From positions 1 to 43,495 of the forward strand of contig JAGGWN010000008.1 of assembly GCA_021157415.1 (NCBI GenBank): a stretch of 43,495 nucleotides of DNA, read 5' to 3'. The position numbers and the translations under genes are program-made. Within the stretch, counting starts at the first letter, position 1; every line of letters begins with the position of its first letter. The notes beneath the pieces were generated by a model, which was given only the letters and a program-made list of their open reading frames with translations, was not told where the DNA came from and made no database searches. This stretch comes from Bacteroidales bacterium (GTDB lineage Bacteria; Bacteroidota; Bacteroidia; Bacteroidales; VadinHA17). Positions 27,775 to 36,351 of the stretch are shown piece after piece.

Positions 27775-27849
27775 GTGATGAGTGGTGAGTGGTGAGCAAT
27801 GAGAAATGAGTGATGAGAAATGAGTGATGAGTGATGAGTGGTGAGGAGG
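27773..27849 (+). repeat. Tandem 7-bp repeat GAGNNNT at the lysS stop codon
   Basis: Ten consecutive heptamers of the form GAGNNNT (27773-27842: GAGTGAT x4, GAGTGGT x3, GAGAAAT x2, GAGCAAT x1) and a degenerate eleventh unit. The array begins inside the lysS stop codon and ends about 45 bases before pgi. It looks like a simple-sequence array prone to length change. All frames carry stops, so it is not coding. Confidence 0.85.
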
Positions 27850-27893
27850 GGGAAGAGTGATTTAGAGAATAGTAGATTTAAAATAATATACAC

Positions 27894-29243
27894 ATGAAAA
27901 AAGCATTAGCATTGAATATTGATCACGTCAGGTCTTTTATTTCTGAAAGTCAGATATACAAACTTTCCTCTGCGGTGAAGGAAAAACTGGAGATGGTGCA
28001 TCGGAAGAGCGGACCAGGAAGTGATTTTTTGGGTTGGGTGGACATGCCATCTTCCATATCGGAACAGGATTTTGAGAAGATCGAACAGGCAGCCACCGAT
28101 ATGCAAAAAAAAACAGAGGCGGTTGTGGTAATCGGTATCGGAGGATCGTACCTCGGTGCCAAAGCTGTGATTGAAGCTTTGTCTCATGGTTTTATAAGCC
28201 GTCCTTCCGGGGGAAAGTATCCGGAAATCTATTTTGCCGGTAACAATATATCTGAAGATTACCTGTCAGAATTAGTGGATGTGCTGGAGGATAAAGAATA
28301 CGGACTGGTGGTGATCTCCAAGTCGGGGACGACTACCGAGCCGGCCATTGCATTCCGTATTCTGAAAAGTCATCTGGAAGAGAAGATGGGAAAGACAGAA
28401 GCCGGAAAACGGATCATCGTCATCACGGATGCGCATAAAGGAGCTTTGCGTTCACTGGCCGACCGGGAGGGATACAAATCCTTTGTGATTCCCGATGATG
28501 TGGGAGGGCGTTATTCGGTGCTGACACCGGTAGGGCTGGTACCCATTGCCATAGCCGGTTTTAATATCAGAGCCCTGGTTGAAGGTGCCAGGGAAATGGA
28601 AGAAAAAACCGGGGTGGAGCATGGGCTGGATGACAACCCTTCGGCCCTGTATGCGGCGGTGAGGTATCTGTTGTATCAGTCGGGTAAAAAAGTGGAAATC
28701 CTGGTGAATTATCATCCTAAACTGCATTTTTTTGCAGAGTGGTGGAAGCAGCTGTTTGGCGAGAGTGAAGGGAAAGACGGAAAGGGGATCTTCCCGGCAG
28801 CTGTTGATTTTACTACGGATTTGCATTCGATGGGTCAATATATTCAGCAGGGGGAGCGGATCCTTTTCGAGACGGTAATCTCCGTTGAGCACTCCGAGCG
28901 TACCCTTAAAATACCGGAAGACCCTGCCAACCTGGATACATTGAATTACCTGGCCGGCAAACGTATTGATGAGGTGAACAAAATGGCTGAGCTGGGGACG
29001 CTCCTGGCGCATGTGGACGGGGGCGTGCCGAACCTGAAGATAGCCCTGGAAAGACTGGATGAAAGGTGTCTGGGACAACTGATTTATTTTTTTGAAAAAG
29101 CATGTGCCGTCAGTGGATACCTGCTGGGTATCAATCCTTTCGACCAACCCGGGGTGGAGGCTTACAAACACAACATGTTCGCTTTACTGGGCAAACCGGG
29201 CTTTGAGAAAGCAACCCGGGAGATCAGAAAGAAGATATTATAA
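27894..29243 (+). CDS. pgi: Glucose-6-phosphate isomerase
   Basis: A 449-residue cytosolic enzyme interconverting glucose-6-P and fructose-6-P. The phosphosugar-binding motifs are clear: [35 protein letters not shown] and the C-terminal family signature around [24 protein letters not shown]. The length matches the shorter bacterial Pgi type. It ends 40 bases from the convergent channel gene, with a hairpin between. Confidence 0.96.
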   Translation: MKKALALNIDHVRSFISESQIYKLSSAVKEKLEMVHRKSGPGSDFLGWVDMPSSISEQDFEKIEQAATDMQKKTEAVVVIGIGGSYLGAKAVIEALSHGFISRPSGGKYPEIYFAGNNISEDYLSELVDVLEDKEYGLVVISKSGTTTEPAIAFRILKSHLEEKMGKTEAGKRIIVITDAHKGALRSLADREGYKSFVIPDDVGGRYSVLTPVGLVPIAIAGFNIRALVEGAREMEEKTGVEHGLDDNPSALYAAVRYLLYQSGKKVEILVNYHPKLHFFAEWWKQLFGESEGKDGKGIFPAAVDFTTDLHSMGQYIQQGERILFETVISVEHSERTLKIPEDPANLDTLNYLAGKRIDEVNKMAELGTLLAHVDGGVPNLKIALERLDERCLGQLIYFFEKACAVSGYLLGINPFDQPGVEAYKHNMFALLGKPGFEKATREIRKKIL

Positions 29244-29248
29244 ATTGC

Positions 29249-29273
29249 AAGGGCACAGGTCCTTTGTGTCCTT
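29249..29273. terminator. Hairpin between convergent pgi and channel gene
   Basis: A 9-bp stem with one wobble pair (AAGGGCACA with TGTGTCCTT) and a 7-base loop in the 40-base gap between two convergent stops. There is no T-run, so intrinsic termination is uncertain. Confidence 0.4.
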
Positions 29274-29283
29274 ACATTGTCGG

Positions 29284-30091
29284 TTACAACTTCCCGCCAC
29301 AGTATTTACAATATTCCGCGTCGGCATCATGTCCTTCCCGCAGGCAGTGGGGACAAACCTGTGTGGTTACGGTTTTCGACTGACGGGCCCGTGAATATTC
29401 TACCGTGACAATGCCGGTAGGGACGGCGATGATACCATAACCCAGAATCATCACCAGGCTGGCGATGAACTGTCCCAGGTTGGTGGAGGGGGCGATGTCG
29501 CCATAACCCACGGTAGTCAGGGTGACGATGGCCCAATAAATACCTTTGGGGATACTGGTGAAGCCGTTTTCCTCACCTTCAACCATATACATGAGTGTTC
29601 CCAGGATGATCACCAGCGTAACGACGGTTAGAAGGGAACACGCTGATCTTGGCACGGCTGGCTTTCAGAGCCCGCATCAGGGTCTCCCCTTCGCTGATAT
29701 AACGGCTGAGCTTAAAAAGGCGGAAGATACGAAGCAGACGCAAAGCCCGGACGATGACCAGCCCATGGGCTCCGCCGACAAACAAACCGATATAGCTGGG
29801 TAAGACTGCCAACAGGTCAATGATTCCATAAAAACTGAAGATGTATCCGGTAGGTTTTTTTACCACCCATATACGCAGAAAATATTCAAGGGTGAAGAAA
29901 AAGGTGATGGTCCATTCGATGATTGTAAACCCTTCTGCAAAAAGGTTGTGATATGCCGGGACACTCTCCATCATGACAGCCAGGATGCTGATGACAATCA
30001 TGATCAGCAGGAGGATATCAAAAAGCTTGCCTGCCGGCGTGTCTGCCTCGAAGATGATCTCATACAGTTTTTTACGGACAGAAGAGTTCAT
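29284..30091 (-). pseudogene. Voltage-gated K+ channel, broken by a single-base frameshift
   Basis: Two overlapping frames make one Kv-type channel of about 268 residues. The N-terminal part (from ATG 30091) has S1-S4 with an Arg-rich S4 (VIVRALRLLRIFRLFKLSR) and the linker ALKASRAKISVF. The C-terminal part has S5, the pore IYWAIVTLTTVGYGD, S6, and a zinc ribbon CPHC...CKYCGG. The frame changes at a GGG run (29634-29636 plus strand): dropping one base restores AKISVFLLTVVTLVIILG. As written, the first frame ends soon after S4 without a pore. It could be real inactivation, phase variation or a sequencing error. Confidence 0.8.
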
Positions 30092-30244
30092 AGGGGAAAG
30101 GTTTTCAGGATAAAACTACGGGTTTTTTATGAATTTTCCGTGAATTTGGGAAAACAAGAAACATTATTTATCTTTAAAAAGTCTGAAGAGAAGGATTCTT
30201 GCAGGAGATCTTCAGGCGTCATTGTTCCATTTTATCTATTTTTC

Positions 30245-31783
30245 ATGTTAGTAAAAACCTATGGTAGTGCTGTTCATGGTATTCGTGCTATTACGGTTAC
30301 CGTGGAAGTGAATGTCTCTACCGGCATTCGTTATTTTCTGGTGGGGTTGCCGGACAGCGCCGTAAAAGAGAGCCAGCACCGGATACAATCGGCCTTACAC
30401 AGCAATGGTCTGAAATGGCCGGGAAAACAGATTGTGATCAATATGGCGCCCGCTGATGTGCGCAAAGAGGGGTCGTTGTATGACCTGACCATTGCCATTG
30501 GGATCCTGGCTGCCTCCGAGCAGTTGCCTTCCGGTAACCTGGGACGTTACATGATCATGGGCGAGTTGTCGCTGGACGGGGGGCTTCAGCCGATCAAGGG
30601 AGCGTTGCCCATAGCCCTGCAGGCACGGGAAGCCGGCTTCGAGGGGATCATCCTGCCGAAGAAAAATGCCCTGGAAGCAGCCGTGGTGGAAGGACTGAAA
30701 GTTTATGGAGCAGAAAATCTGCGAGAAGTGGTGGCTTTTGTGAGTACGGGAAATACCCTGCAGGAGACCCGGGTGGATGTGCAAAGTCTGTTCATGTCGA
30801 AGATGAACCGTTATTCTTTTGACTTTGCCGACGTGCGGGGGCAGGAAACCGTAAAAAGGGCCTTGGAGATCGCGGCCAGCGGAGGGCACAATGTCCTGAT
30901 GATCGGGAGTCCGGGTGCGGGGAAAACAATGCTCGCCAAACGTCTGCCCACCATCCTGCCGCCCTTGTCGCTGGATGAAGCCATAGAAACCACAAAAATT
31001 CACAGTGTGGCGGGCAAGATCGGGGATGCCACCTCGCTGATGACACGCCGTCCTTTCCGCAGTCCTCACCATACCATTTCCGATGTCGCCCTGGTCGGTG
31101 GAGGGACTTATCCGCAGCCGGGAGAGATTTCCCTGGCTCACAATGGTGTTTTGTTCCTCGATGAGCTTCCCGAATTCAAGAGACAGGTGCTGGAGGTGTT
31201 GCGACAACCCCTGGAAGACCGGGAGATCACGATCTCCAGAGCCAAATTTACCGTGAAATATCCGGCCAGCTTCATGCTGGTAGCTTCTATGAACCCCTGT
31301 CCCTGCGGGTATTATAACCATCCTACCAAAGCCTGCGTCTGTACCACCGGTATGATCCAGAAATACCTGAGCAAAATCTCAGGACCGCTGCTCGACCGGA
31401 TTGACATGCACATCGAAGTAATCCCCGTGGAATTTGATAAGCTGGCAGGTACCAGACCGGCCGAGACCAGCGGGATGATCCGTGAAAGAGTAATACATGC
31501 CAGAGGTATCCAGGCCCAAAGGTATGCTTCTTATCCCGGGGTTCACAGCAATGCCCAGATATCCAGGAAAATGATCGAGAAGTTCTGCCGGATTGATGAA
31601 CAAGGTCAGCAACTGCTGAAGAATGCCATGGAAAAACGGGGGTTGTCAGCCCGGGCCTACGACCGGATTCTGAAAGTGGCCCGTACCATTGCCGACCTGG
31701 AAGAATCGGAGAATATACAAAATAACCATCTGGCCGAAGCCATACAGTATCGAAGTCTGGATCGCGAAGGATGGGGAGGGTAA
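30245..31783 (+). CDS. comM: YifB-family Mg chelatase-like AAA ATPase
   Basis: 512 residues from ATG 30245 ([24 protein letters not shown]). An N-terminal Lon-protease-like domain ([27 protein letters not shown]) is followed by an AAA domain with Walker [11 protein letters not shown] (~220), LFLDELPEF as Walker B and [14 protein letters not shown] with the C-terminal cysteines. ComM promotes branch migration during natural transformation in other bacteria. The frame is open upstream but that part is antisense to the channel gene, so I set the start at 30245. A near-consensus box TATCTTTA lies at 30169-30176. Confidence 0.93.
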   Translation: MLVKTYGSAVHGIRAITVTVEVNVSTGIRYFLVGLPDSAVKESQHRIQSALHSNGLKWPGKQIVINMAPADVRKEGSLYDLTIAIGILAASEQLPSGNLGRYMIMGELSLDGGLQPIKGALPIALQAREAGFEGIILPKKNALEAAVVEGLKVYGAENLREVVAFVSTGNTLQETRVDVQSLFMSKMNRYSFDFADVRGQETVKRALEIAASGGHNVLMIGSPGAGKTMLAKRLPTILPPLSLDEAIETTKIHSVAGKIGDATSLMTRRPFRSPHHTISDVALVGGGTYPQPGEISLAHNGVLFLDELPEFKRQVLEVLRQPLEDREITISRAKFTVKYPASFMLVASMNPCPCGYYNHPTKACVCTTGMIQKYLSKISGPLLDRIDMHIEVIPVEFDKLAGTRPAETSGMIRERVIHARGIQAQRYASYPGVHSNAQISRKMIEKFCRIDEQGQQLLKNAMEKRGLSARAYDRILKVARTIADLEESENIQNNHLAEAIQYRSLDREGWGG

Positions 31784-31878
31784 AGAAGCATGGTTGATGA
31801 AGAATAATAAAGGGAAGGCATTACCCGGCATAGATGTCACCTGAACGAAAAGGGTGCTTAAAATATAAATATTTAAAT

Positions 31879-31906
31879 ATGTAATTAAATATTTATTTAA
31901 ATACAT
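31879..31906. repeat. AT-rich inverted repeat in the comM-barrel spacer
   Basis: Two 13-base arms (ATGTAATTAAATA and TATTTAAATACAT), complementary at 12 of 13 positions, separated by TT. It lies 64 bases upstream of the next -7 box. It could be an operator or a cruciform site. Confidence 0.45.
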
Positions 31907-31969
31907 ATATTGCGAATGAAAAATATTCAAGTGGATCATTATTTTAAGCAAAATATCCCCGGGGCTGTG

Positions 31970-31977
31970 TATATTTG
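31970..31977 (+). promoter_or_regulatory. -7 promoter element of the PorT-like gene and nadE
   Basis: TATATTTG, an exact match, with the ATG at 32014, 36 bases downstream. nadE follows the barrel gene by 10 bases and probably shares this promoter. Confidence 0.55.
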
Positions 31978-32013
31978 TGGTGATAAAAGGTATTTTGTTA
32001 GTATGGGGTTGTT

Positions 32014-32715
32014 ATGAGTTTTGGAAAAGCAATGCGATTGAAGTGGCAGTATTATTCTGTTTTGGTTTTACTGTTTTTGTTTTGCGGGATACGGACAGAG
32101 GCACAGGGTTTGCGTTTTATGCTGGATTTTACGCCTCAATTGAATTGGTTTCAGTCCAATAACCCTGCCAGGGTGCATACCAAAGGGAGCACTTTCGGTT
32201 ATGATGTAGGACTGCAGTTCAATTATTTTTTCAGTCAAAATTATGCTTTTGTCACCGGAATCAAAATATTTCACACGGGGGGCAGGTTATCCTATGCGGA
32301 TACGATTGAACTGGCTGTGAGCGACAGGACTCTTACGGTACCTGCGAACACGCCGGTTACATACAGAAATGAATATGTGCATCTTCCCCTGGGTATTCAC
32401 CTGGAGAGCGTGGAGATCGGATATCTTTCCTTTTATTTTGAAACGGGAGCAAGTCTGCTGTTTCGTTTCAACACCTGGATTAATGTTGATGGTATTACGG
32501 ATATCAAGGAAAACGGGACTGAAGATATAAACATGTTCAATCTGGCATATTTTGCACGGGGGGGCGTGATGTATTCGCTCGGGGGGAAAACAGCGATCAC
32601 AGGAGGGGTTTCATATGTCCACGGATTGATGGATATGACAAAAGATCCCGGAGGAGGACCGGAGGACCGCTTGATTTTTCATTCACTCGGACTCCGGTTG
32701 GGTATTGTTTTTTAA
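32014..32715 (+). CDS. PorT-like outer-membrane beta-barrel protein
   Basis: A 233-residue protein with a signal peptide (hydrophobic YYSVLVLLFLFCGI, cleavage expected after TEAQ, near residue 31). It then has alternating amphipathic strands (LRFMLDFTPQLNWF, YDVGLQFNYFFSQNYAFVTGIKIF, YLSFYFETGASLLFRF, TAITGGVSYVHG) and a terminal strand ending in Phe (LGLRLGIVF). This is the OmpA-like/PorT small-barrel type of Bacteroidota. The function is unknown; no other type IX secretion genes are nearby. Confidence 0.8.
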   Translation: MSFGKAMRLKWQYYSVLVLLFLFCGIRTEAQGLRFMLDFTPQLNWFQSNNPARVHTKGSTFGYDVGLQFNYFFSQNYAFVTGIKIFHTGGRLSYADTIELAVSDRTLTVPANTPVTYRNEYVHLPLGIHLESVEIGYLSFYFETGASLLFRFNTWINVDGITDIKENGTEDINMFNLAYFARGGVMYSLGGKTAITGGVSYVHGLMDMTKDPGGGPEDRLIFHSLGLRLGIVF

Positions 32716-32725
32716 AACCAGAAAT

Positions 32726-34384
32726 ATGAAAATCACACTTGCCCAGTTGGATTATTTTATTGGTGATTTCAGGGGAAACGCTGAGAAGATCAAAAACACC
32801 ATTCTACAAGCCCGGGACAGGGGGTCGGATCTGATTGTTTTTTCTGAGCTGACGGTTTCGGGGTATCCTCCGCTGGATCTGCTGGAAAGAAAAGAGTTTG
32901 TTGAGCAATGTCTCCGGACGGTGGAAGCGTTGACGCCGTGGTGCCGCGATATCGCCGCTCTTATCGGAAGTCCTTCTATCAACCCGGCGTCCGAAGGGAA
33001 AAATCTTTATAATTCCGCCTTTTTGCTGTATGATGGCAAAGTACAGGACGTGGTACACAAATCTCTGTTGCCCACGTATGATATTTTTGATGAATACAGG
33101 CATTTTGAGCCCAATACGGACGTTCATGTGATAGCCGTGGGAGGGAAAAAGATTGCTTTGACTATTTGTGAAGACCTGTGGGACGAACAACCTATCGAGA
33201 TGGAGTTTGGCAAAAGCCGGTTGTATTCTTTTTCGCCGATGAAAGAACTGGCCCAATCAGCCCCGGATTTGATCATCAATATTGCTGCATCCCCGTTTGC
33301 TTATAACCGTATCGGTGCCAAAAGGGAGGTTTTTACAAAAAAAGCCAGGGACTACGGCATTCCCGTATTTTTTGTTAACCAGGTGGGGGCGCAGACCGAG
33401 TTGATTTTTGAAGGGGGGTCTCTGGTGGTAAACCCACGCGGAGAGATTGTGGCCGAGTTAAAACGCTTTGAAGAAGATGTCAGGGATTTCGGGCTGGAAA
33501 AAGTGATCAAAACGACAAAGGTCGTTTCTGTGTCCGAACCTGACGATTATATCCCGGAAGTTCATGACGCCCTTGTGCTCGGATTGAAGGATTATTTTGA
33601 AAAGACAGGCTTTACCGATGCCATTCTCGGAGTGTCGGGAGGGATTGACTCGGCCGTGAGCCTGGTACTGGCCAAAGAAGCGCTGGGGGCAGATCATGTT
33701 CATTCCCTTCTTTTACCTTCACAGTTTTCCACCGATCATTCGGTAACGGATGCTGAAAAATTGTCCCGTAATCTGGGAGTGCCTTATCATATTGTACCTA
33801 TTAAAACGGCCTATTCGGAATTTGAAAAACTCTTGCAGCCTTACTTTAAGGATCTGCCTTTTGATGTGACCGAAGAAAATCTGCAAGCCCGTATCCGTGC
33901 CGTATTGTTGATGGCTTTTTCCAATAAGTTCGGGTATATCCTGTTGAACACTTCCAACAAGAGTGAGGCTGCCGTGGGGTATGGTACCCTGTACGGGGAT
34001 ATGGCCGGGGGATTGTCGGTGTTGGGAGATATTTACAAATCGGATGTATATAAACTGGCCCGTTATATCAACAGGGAAGGGGAAGTGATTCCTGAGAATA
34101 TTTTGATTAAGCCGCCTTCAGCCGAATTAAGCCCGGGGCAGAAAGACTCGGATACACTGCCGGATTATTCCTTACTGGATCAGATTCTGTATCAGTATAT
34201 CGAGTTGCAGATGCCGGTAAAAGAGATTATTGAAAAAGGGTATGAGGCCGATATGGTAAAGAAAACGATCCGTCTGGTCAACAGGAATGAGTATAAACGT
34301 TATCAGGCTCCCCCTATCCTGCGCATCTCTTCCAAGGCTTTCGGAGCAGGCCGCCGGCTGCCCCTGGTAGCGAGTTATGATTAA
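32726..34384 (+). CDS. nadE: Glutamine-dependent NAD+ synthetase
   Basis: About 552 residues from ATG 32726. The N-terminal nitrilase-type glutaminase domain carries the triad Glu41 (VFSELTVSGYPP), Lys112 (HKSLLPTYDIF) and Cys148 (TICEDLWD). The C-terminal NAD synthetase domain has the ATP pyrophosphatase loop LGVSGGIDSAVS (~303-314) and NTSNKSEAAVGYGTLYGD. It amidates deamido-NAD using Gln-derived ammonia. It follows the barrel gene by 10 bases. Confidence 0.96.
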   Translation: MKITLAQLDYFIGDFRGNAEKIKNTILQARDRGSDLIVFSELTVSGYPPLDLLERKEFVEQCLRTVEALTPWCRDIAALIGSPSINPASEGKNLYNSAFLLYDGKVQDVVHKSLLPTYDIFDEYRHFEPNTDVHVIAVGGKKIALTICEDLWDEQPIEMEFGKSRLYSFSPMKELAQSAPDLIINIAASPFAYNRIGAKREVFTKKARDYGIPVFFVNQVGAQTELIFEGGSLVVNPRGEIVAELKRFEEDVRDFGLEKVIKTTKVVSVSEPDDYIPEVHDALVLGLKDYFEKTGFTDAILGVSGGIDSAVSLVLAKEALGADHVHSLLLPSQFSTDHSVTDAEKLSRNLGVPYHIVPIKTAYSEFEKLLQPYFKDLPFDVTEENLQARIRAVLLMAFSNKFGYILLNTSNKSEAAVGYGTLYGDMAGGLSVLGDIYKSDVYKLARYINREGEVIPENILIKPPSAELSPGQKDSDTLPDYSLLDQILYQYIELQMPVKEIIEKGYEADMVKKTIRLVNRNEYKRYQAPPILRISSKAFGAGRRLPLVASYD

Positions 34385-34420
34385 AGAGACAAAAACAGAT
34401 GTGTTGTAAAACATTTTTTT

Positions 34421-34428
34421 TATCTTTG
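34421..34428 (+). promoter_or_regulatory. -7 promoter element of the Crp/Fnr gene
   Basis: TATCTTTG, an exact match identical to the lysS box, 33 bases upstream of ATG 34462. Confidence 0.6.
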
Positions 34429-34461
34429 TTTCGTCTTTAATCAAAACAATATTTTTCCCCG

Positions 34462-35169
34462 ATGGCACCAACAAATCATGAAGTAGCATGTGATTATTTT
34501 CTGAATAATCCGGATTCGGTATTTTATCCTTTGACGGACGAAGAAAAAGGGGGATTATTTAATAATCATGTCTGTACGATCTATAAGAAAGGGGAGATTA
34601 TTTTCAGAGAGGGAGATAAACCTGCAGGATTGATCTGTCTGGCAAACGGGAAGGTTAAGATATTTAAGGAGGGGGTAGGAGGCCGTGAGCAGATCGTAAG
34701 GATGGCCAGTCCTTTGGGATTTATCGGATACCGTGCTTTGTTTGCCGAACAGAATTACTCGGGTTCGGCAGTGGCTTTGGAAGATTCTGTGGTATGTATT
34801 CTTGAAAAGGAGTCCCTTTACAAAGTGATGCGTACAAATGCCAACCTGACCATGCGGATGATGAAAAAGATGGCCACCGAACTGGGTATTTCCAACACAC
34901 GTACCGTTAGTCTGACGCAAAAACACATACGTGGTCGTCTGGCCGAATCACTTCTGTTACTGGTGGATACCTATGGACTTGAGGAAGATAAGATGACGAT
35001 AAAGGCCTATCTGTCACGGGAAGATCTGGCTAACTTGTCGAACATGACCACCTCCAATGCCATACGAACCCTTTCCACATTTGCCGGGGAAAATCTAATC
35101 GCTCTGGATGGCCGTAAAATCAGCATCCTCGATATGAAAAGGCTGGAACGGGTGAGCGATATGGGATGA
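34462..35169 (+). CDS. Crp/Fnr-family transcriptional regulator
   Basis: A 235-residue regulator: an N-terminal cyclic-nucleotide-binding beta-roll (~35-125; YKKGEIIFREGDKPAGLICLANGKVKIF), a long dimerisation helix (~130-150) and a C-terminal winged helix (~165-225; YLSREDLANLSNMTTSNAIRTLSTF). Cysteines occur at scattered N-terminal positions but not as an obvious Fnr-type cluster. It is not part of the nadE transcript, since it has its own -7 box. The effector and targets are unknown. It converges with the acyltransferase-like gene. Confidence 0.9.
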   Translation: MAPTNHEVACDYFLNNPDSVFYPLTDEEKGGLFNNHVCTIYKKGEIIFREGDKPAGLICLANGKVKIFKEGVGGREQIVRMASPLGFIGYRALFAEQNYSGSAVALEDSVVCILEKESLYKVMRTNANLTMRMMKKMATELGISNTRTVSLTQKHIRGRLAESLLLLVDTYGLEEDKMTIKAYLSREDLANLSNMTTSNAIRTLSTFAGENLIALDGRKISILDMKRLERVSDMG

Positions 35170-35184
35170 TAAAAAGGCAGAAAG

Positions 35185-35201
35185 GGTTCGATATCTGAAC
35201 C
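35185..35201. terminator. Small hairpin between convergent genes
   Basis: A 5-bp stem (GGTTC/GAACC) with a 7-base loop in the 51-base gap between the Crp/Fnr and acyltransferase-like genes. It is weak and has no T-run. Confidence 0.25.
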
Positions 35202-35220
35202 GGATAAAGAAAAAATACCT

Positions 35221-36327
35221 TTAAATTTTTATAAAAAGCTTTCGTTTGTACATCCACCAGGTGATGTACCAGAGGGAGGTCCATATCAGTATGGCGGTGA
35301 GAATGTTCTCGACGGACTCTCCGGTCCAGGCAAACAGCGCATGAGTAAAAGGATAAAGAATGTGCAGGATAAAACTGCTTCCTCCCACATGGGCAAAAAG
35401 ATAGATAAACAAGGGATTCATGCCTACAACGGCAAAAAAGAGAACCCAGCTGCGGGATTTCTTAATATCGATCAGCCAATAAGAGAAGGCCAGTACCAGT
35501 AAGGCATATCCACCGCTGACGATCACAAAAGAGGAAGTGGCAATTCTCTTGATGACAGGGGTTACCGGGCTTAGTGCATAACCGGCCAGGATGCCGATCA
35601 TTCCTGCAAGGGCCAAAATCCGGAATTTTTTCATGGGGGATTTGTCGCTGATCAGAATATTTCCTGCCAAAACTCCCCAGATGGTATGAGCCGTGGTGGG
35701 GATGGCATTGAAGGATACCCAGTGACCGCTCAGGTCCTCCCCGCCGTATTGCAGGTCGAGCCAGGTACCGAAATTTTCATTGGGGGTAAAAGGATGGTTA
35801 AATCCGGGCACCCAGAAAAGCCGGTACAAGAGTTCCGTAACCAGCAAAAAAGCAAAAGATACCATTAACTGATAACGGAAGGATTTATTTCGAATCAAAA
35901 AGGCAATAAGATAAGTAACAGAAAGTTGTGCCAGCACATTCTGAAACCGGAAAGTAATCTTTCCCGGGACGATGCAATACAGGGCCCATCCCAGAATAAG
36001 TAACAGTACAGAACGTCTGATGGCATGGTGCAAAAGATCCCGGGACGACTGTCCCTGCCTGACTCTTTTGGCCACGGAGAAAGGAATAGCTACGCCGACA
36101 ATAAACATAAAGAAGGGTTGTACCAGGTCCCAGAAATGAAGTCCCTGCCAATGCTGGTGATGGAATTGCATAAACAGGGCGTGAAGGATTGTTCCTTCAG
36201 GGGTTGCATGCGTGAGATAAGAAAAAAGACCTGTGAATTCTCCGATCAGAAGGAACATGGTTGCCCCCCGGAAGAAATCCAGAGAGAGTAATCTTCCTTC
36301 AGGAATGTAAGGTTGTGATGTTTTCAT
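35221..36327 (-). CDS. Acyltransferase-like multi-pass membrane protein (DUF5009/HGSNAT type)
   Basis: A 368-residue inner-membrane protein with about ten hydrophobic segments. It starts RLLSLDFFRGATMFLLIGE, the R..SLD..RG opening of the heparan-alpha-glucosaminide N-acetyltransferase-like and DUF5009 proteins, and contains HWQGLHFWDLVQPFFMFIVGVAIPFS, GVLAGNIL and VVGMNPLFIYL. These move acetyl groups to glycans across membranes in characterised relatives. Here the substrate is unknown. It is the last gene of the thr-araB unit, 24 bases after araB. Confidence 0.85.
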   Translation of the reverse strand: MKTSQPYIPEGRLLSLDFFRGATMFLLIGEFTGLFSYLTHATPEGTILHALFMQFHHQHWQGLHFWDLVQPFFMFIVGVAIPFSVAKRVRQGQSSRDLLHHAIRRSVLLLILGWALYCIVPGKITFRFQNVLAQLSVTYLIAFLIRNKSFRYQLMVSFAFLLVTELLYRLFWVPGFNHPFTPNENFGTWLDLQYGGEDLSGHWVSFNAIPTTAHTIWGVLAGNILISDKSPMKKFRILALAGMIGILAGYALSPVTPVIKRIATSSFVIVSGGYALLVLAFSYWLIDIKKSRSWVLFFAVVGMNPLFIYLFAHVGGSSFILHILYPFTHALFAWTGESVENILTAILIWTSLWYITWWMYKRKLFIKI

Positions 36328-36351
36328 AAAAAAATGGATTGGCAGTTTATT

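Noticed and set aside
27773-27849. CRISPR-like array
   Set aside because: The 7-bp units have no spacers and no cas genes are present; it is a simple tandem repeat.
29948-30244. In-frame upstream extension of comM
   Set aside because: It overlaps the start of the channel gene in antisense and ComM homologues begin at MLVKTYGSA.
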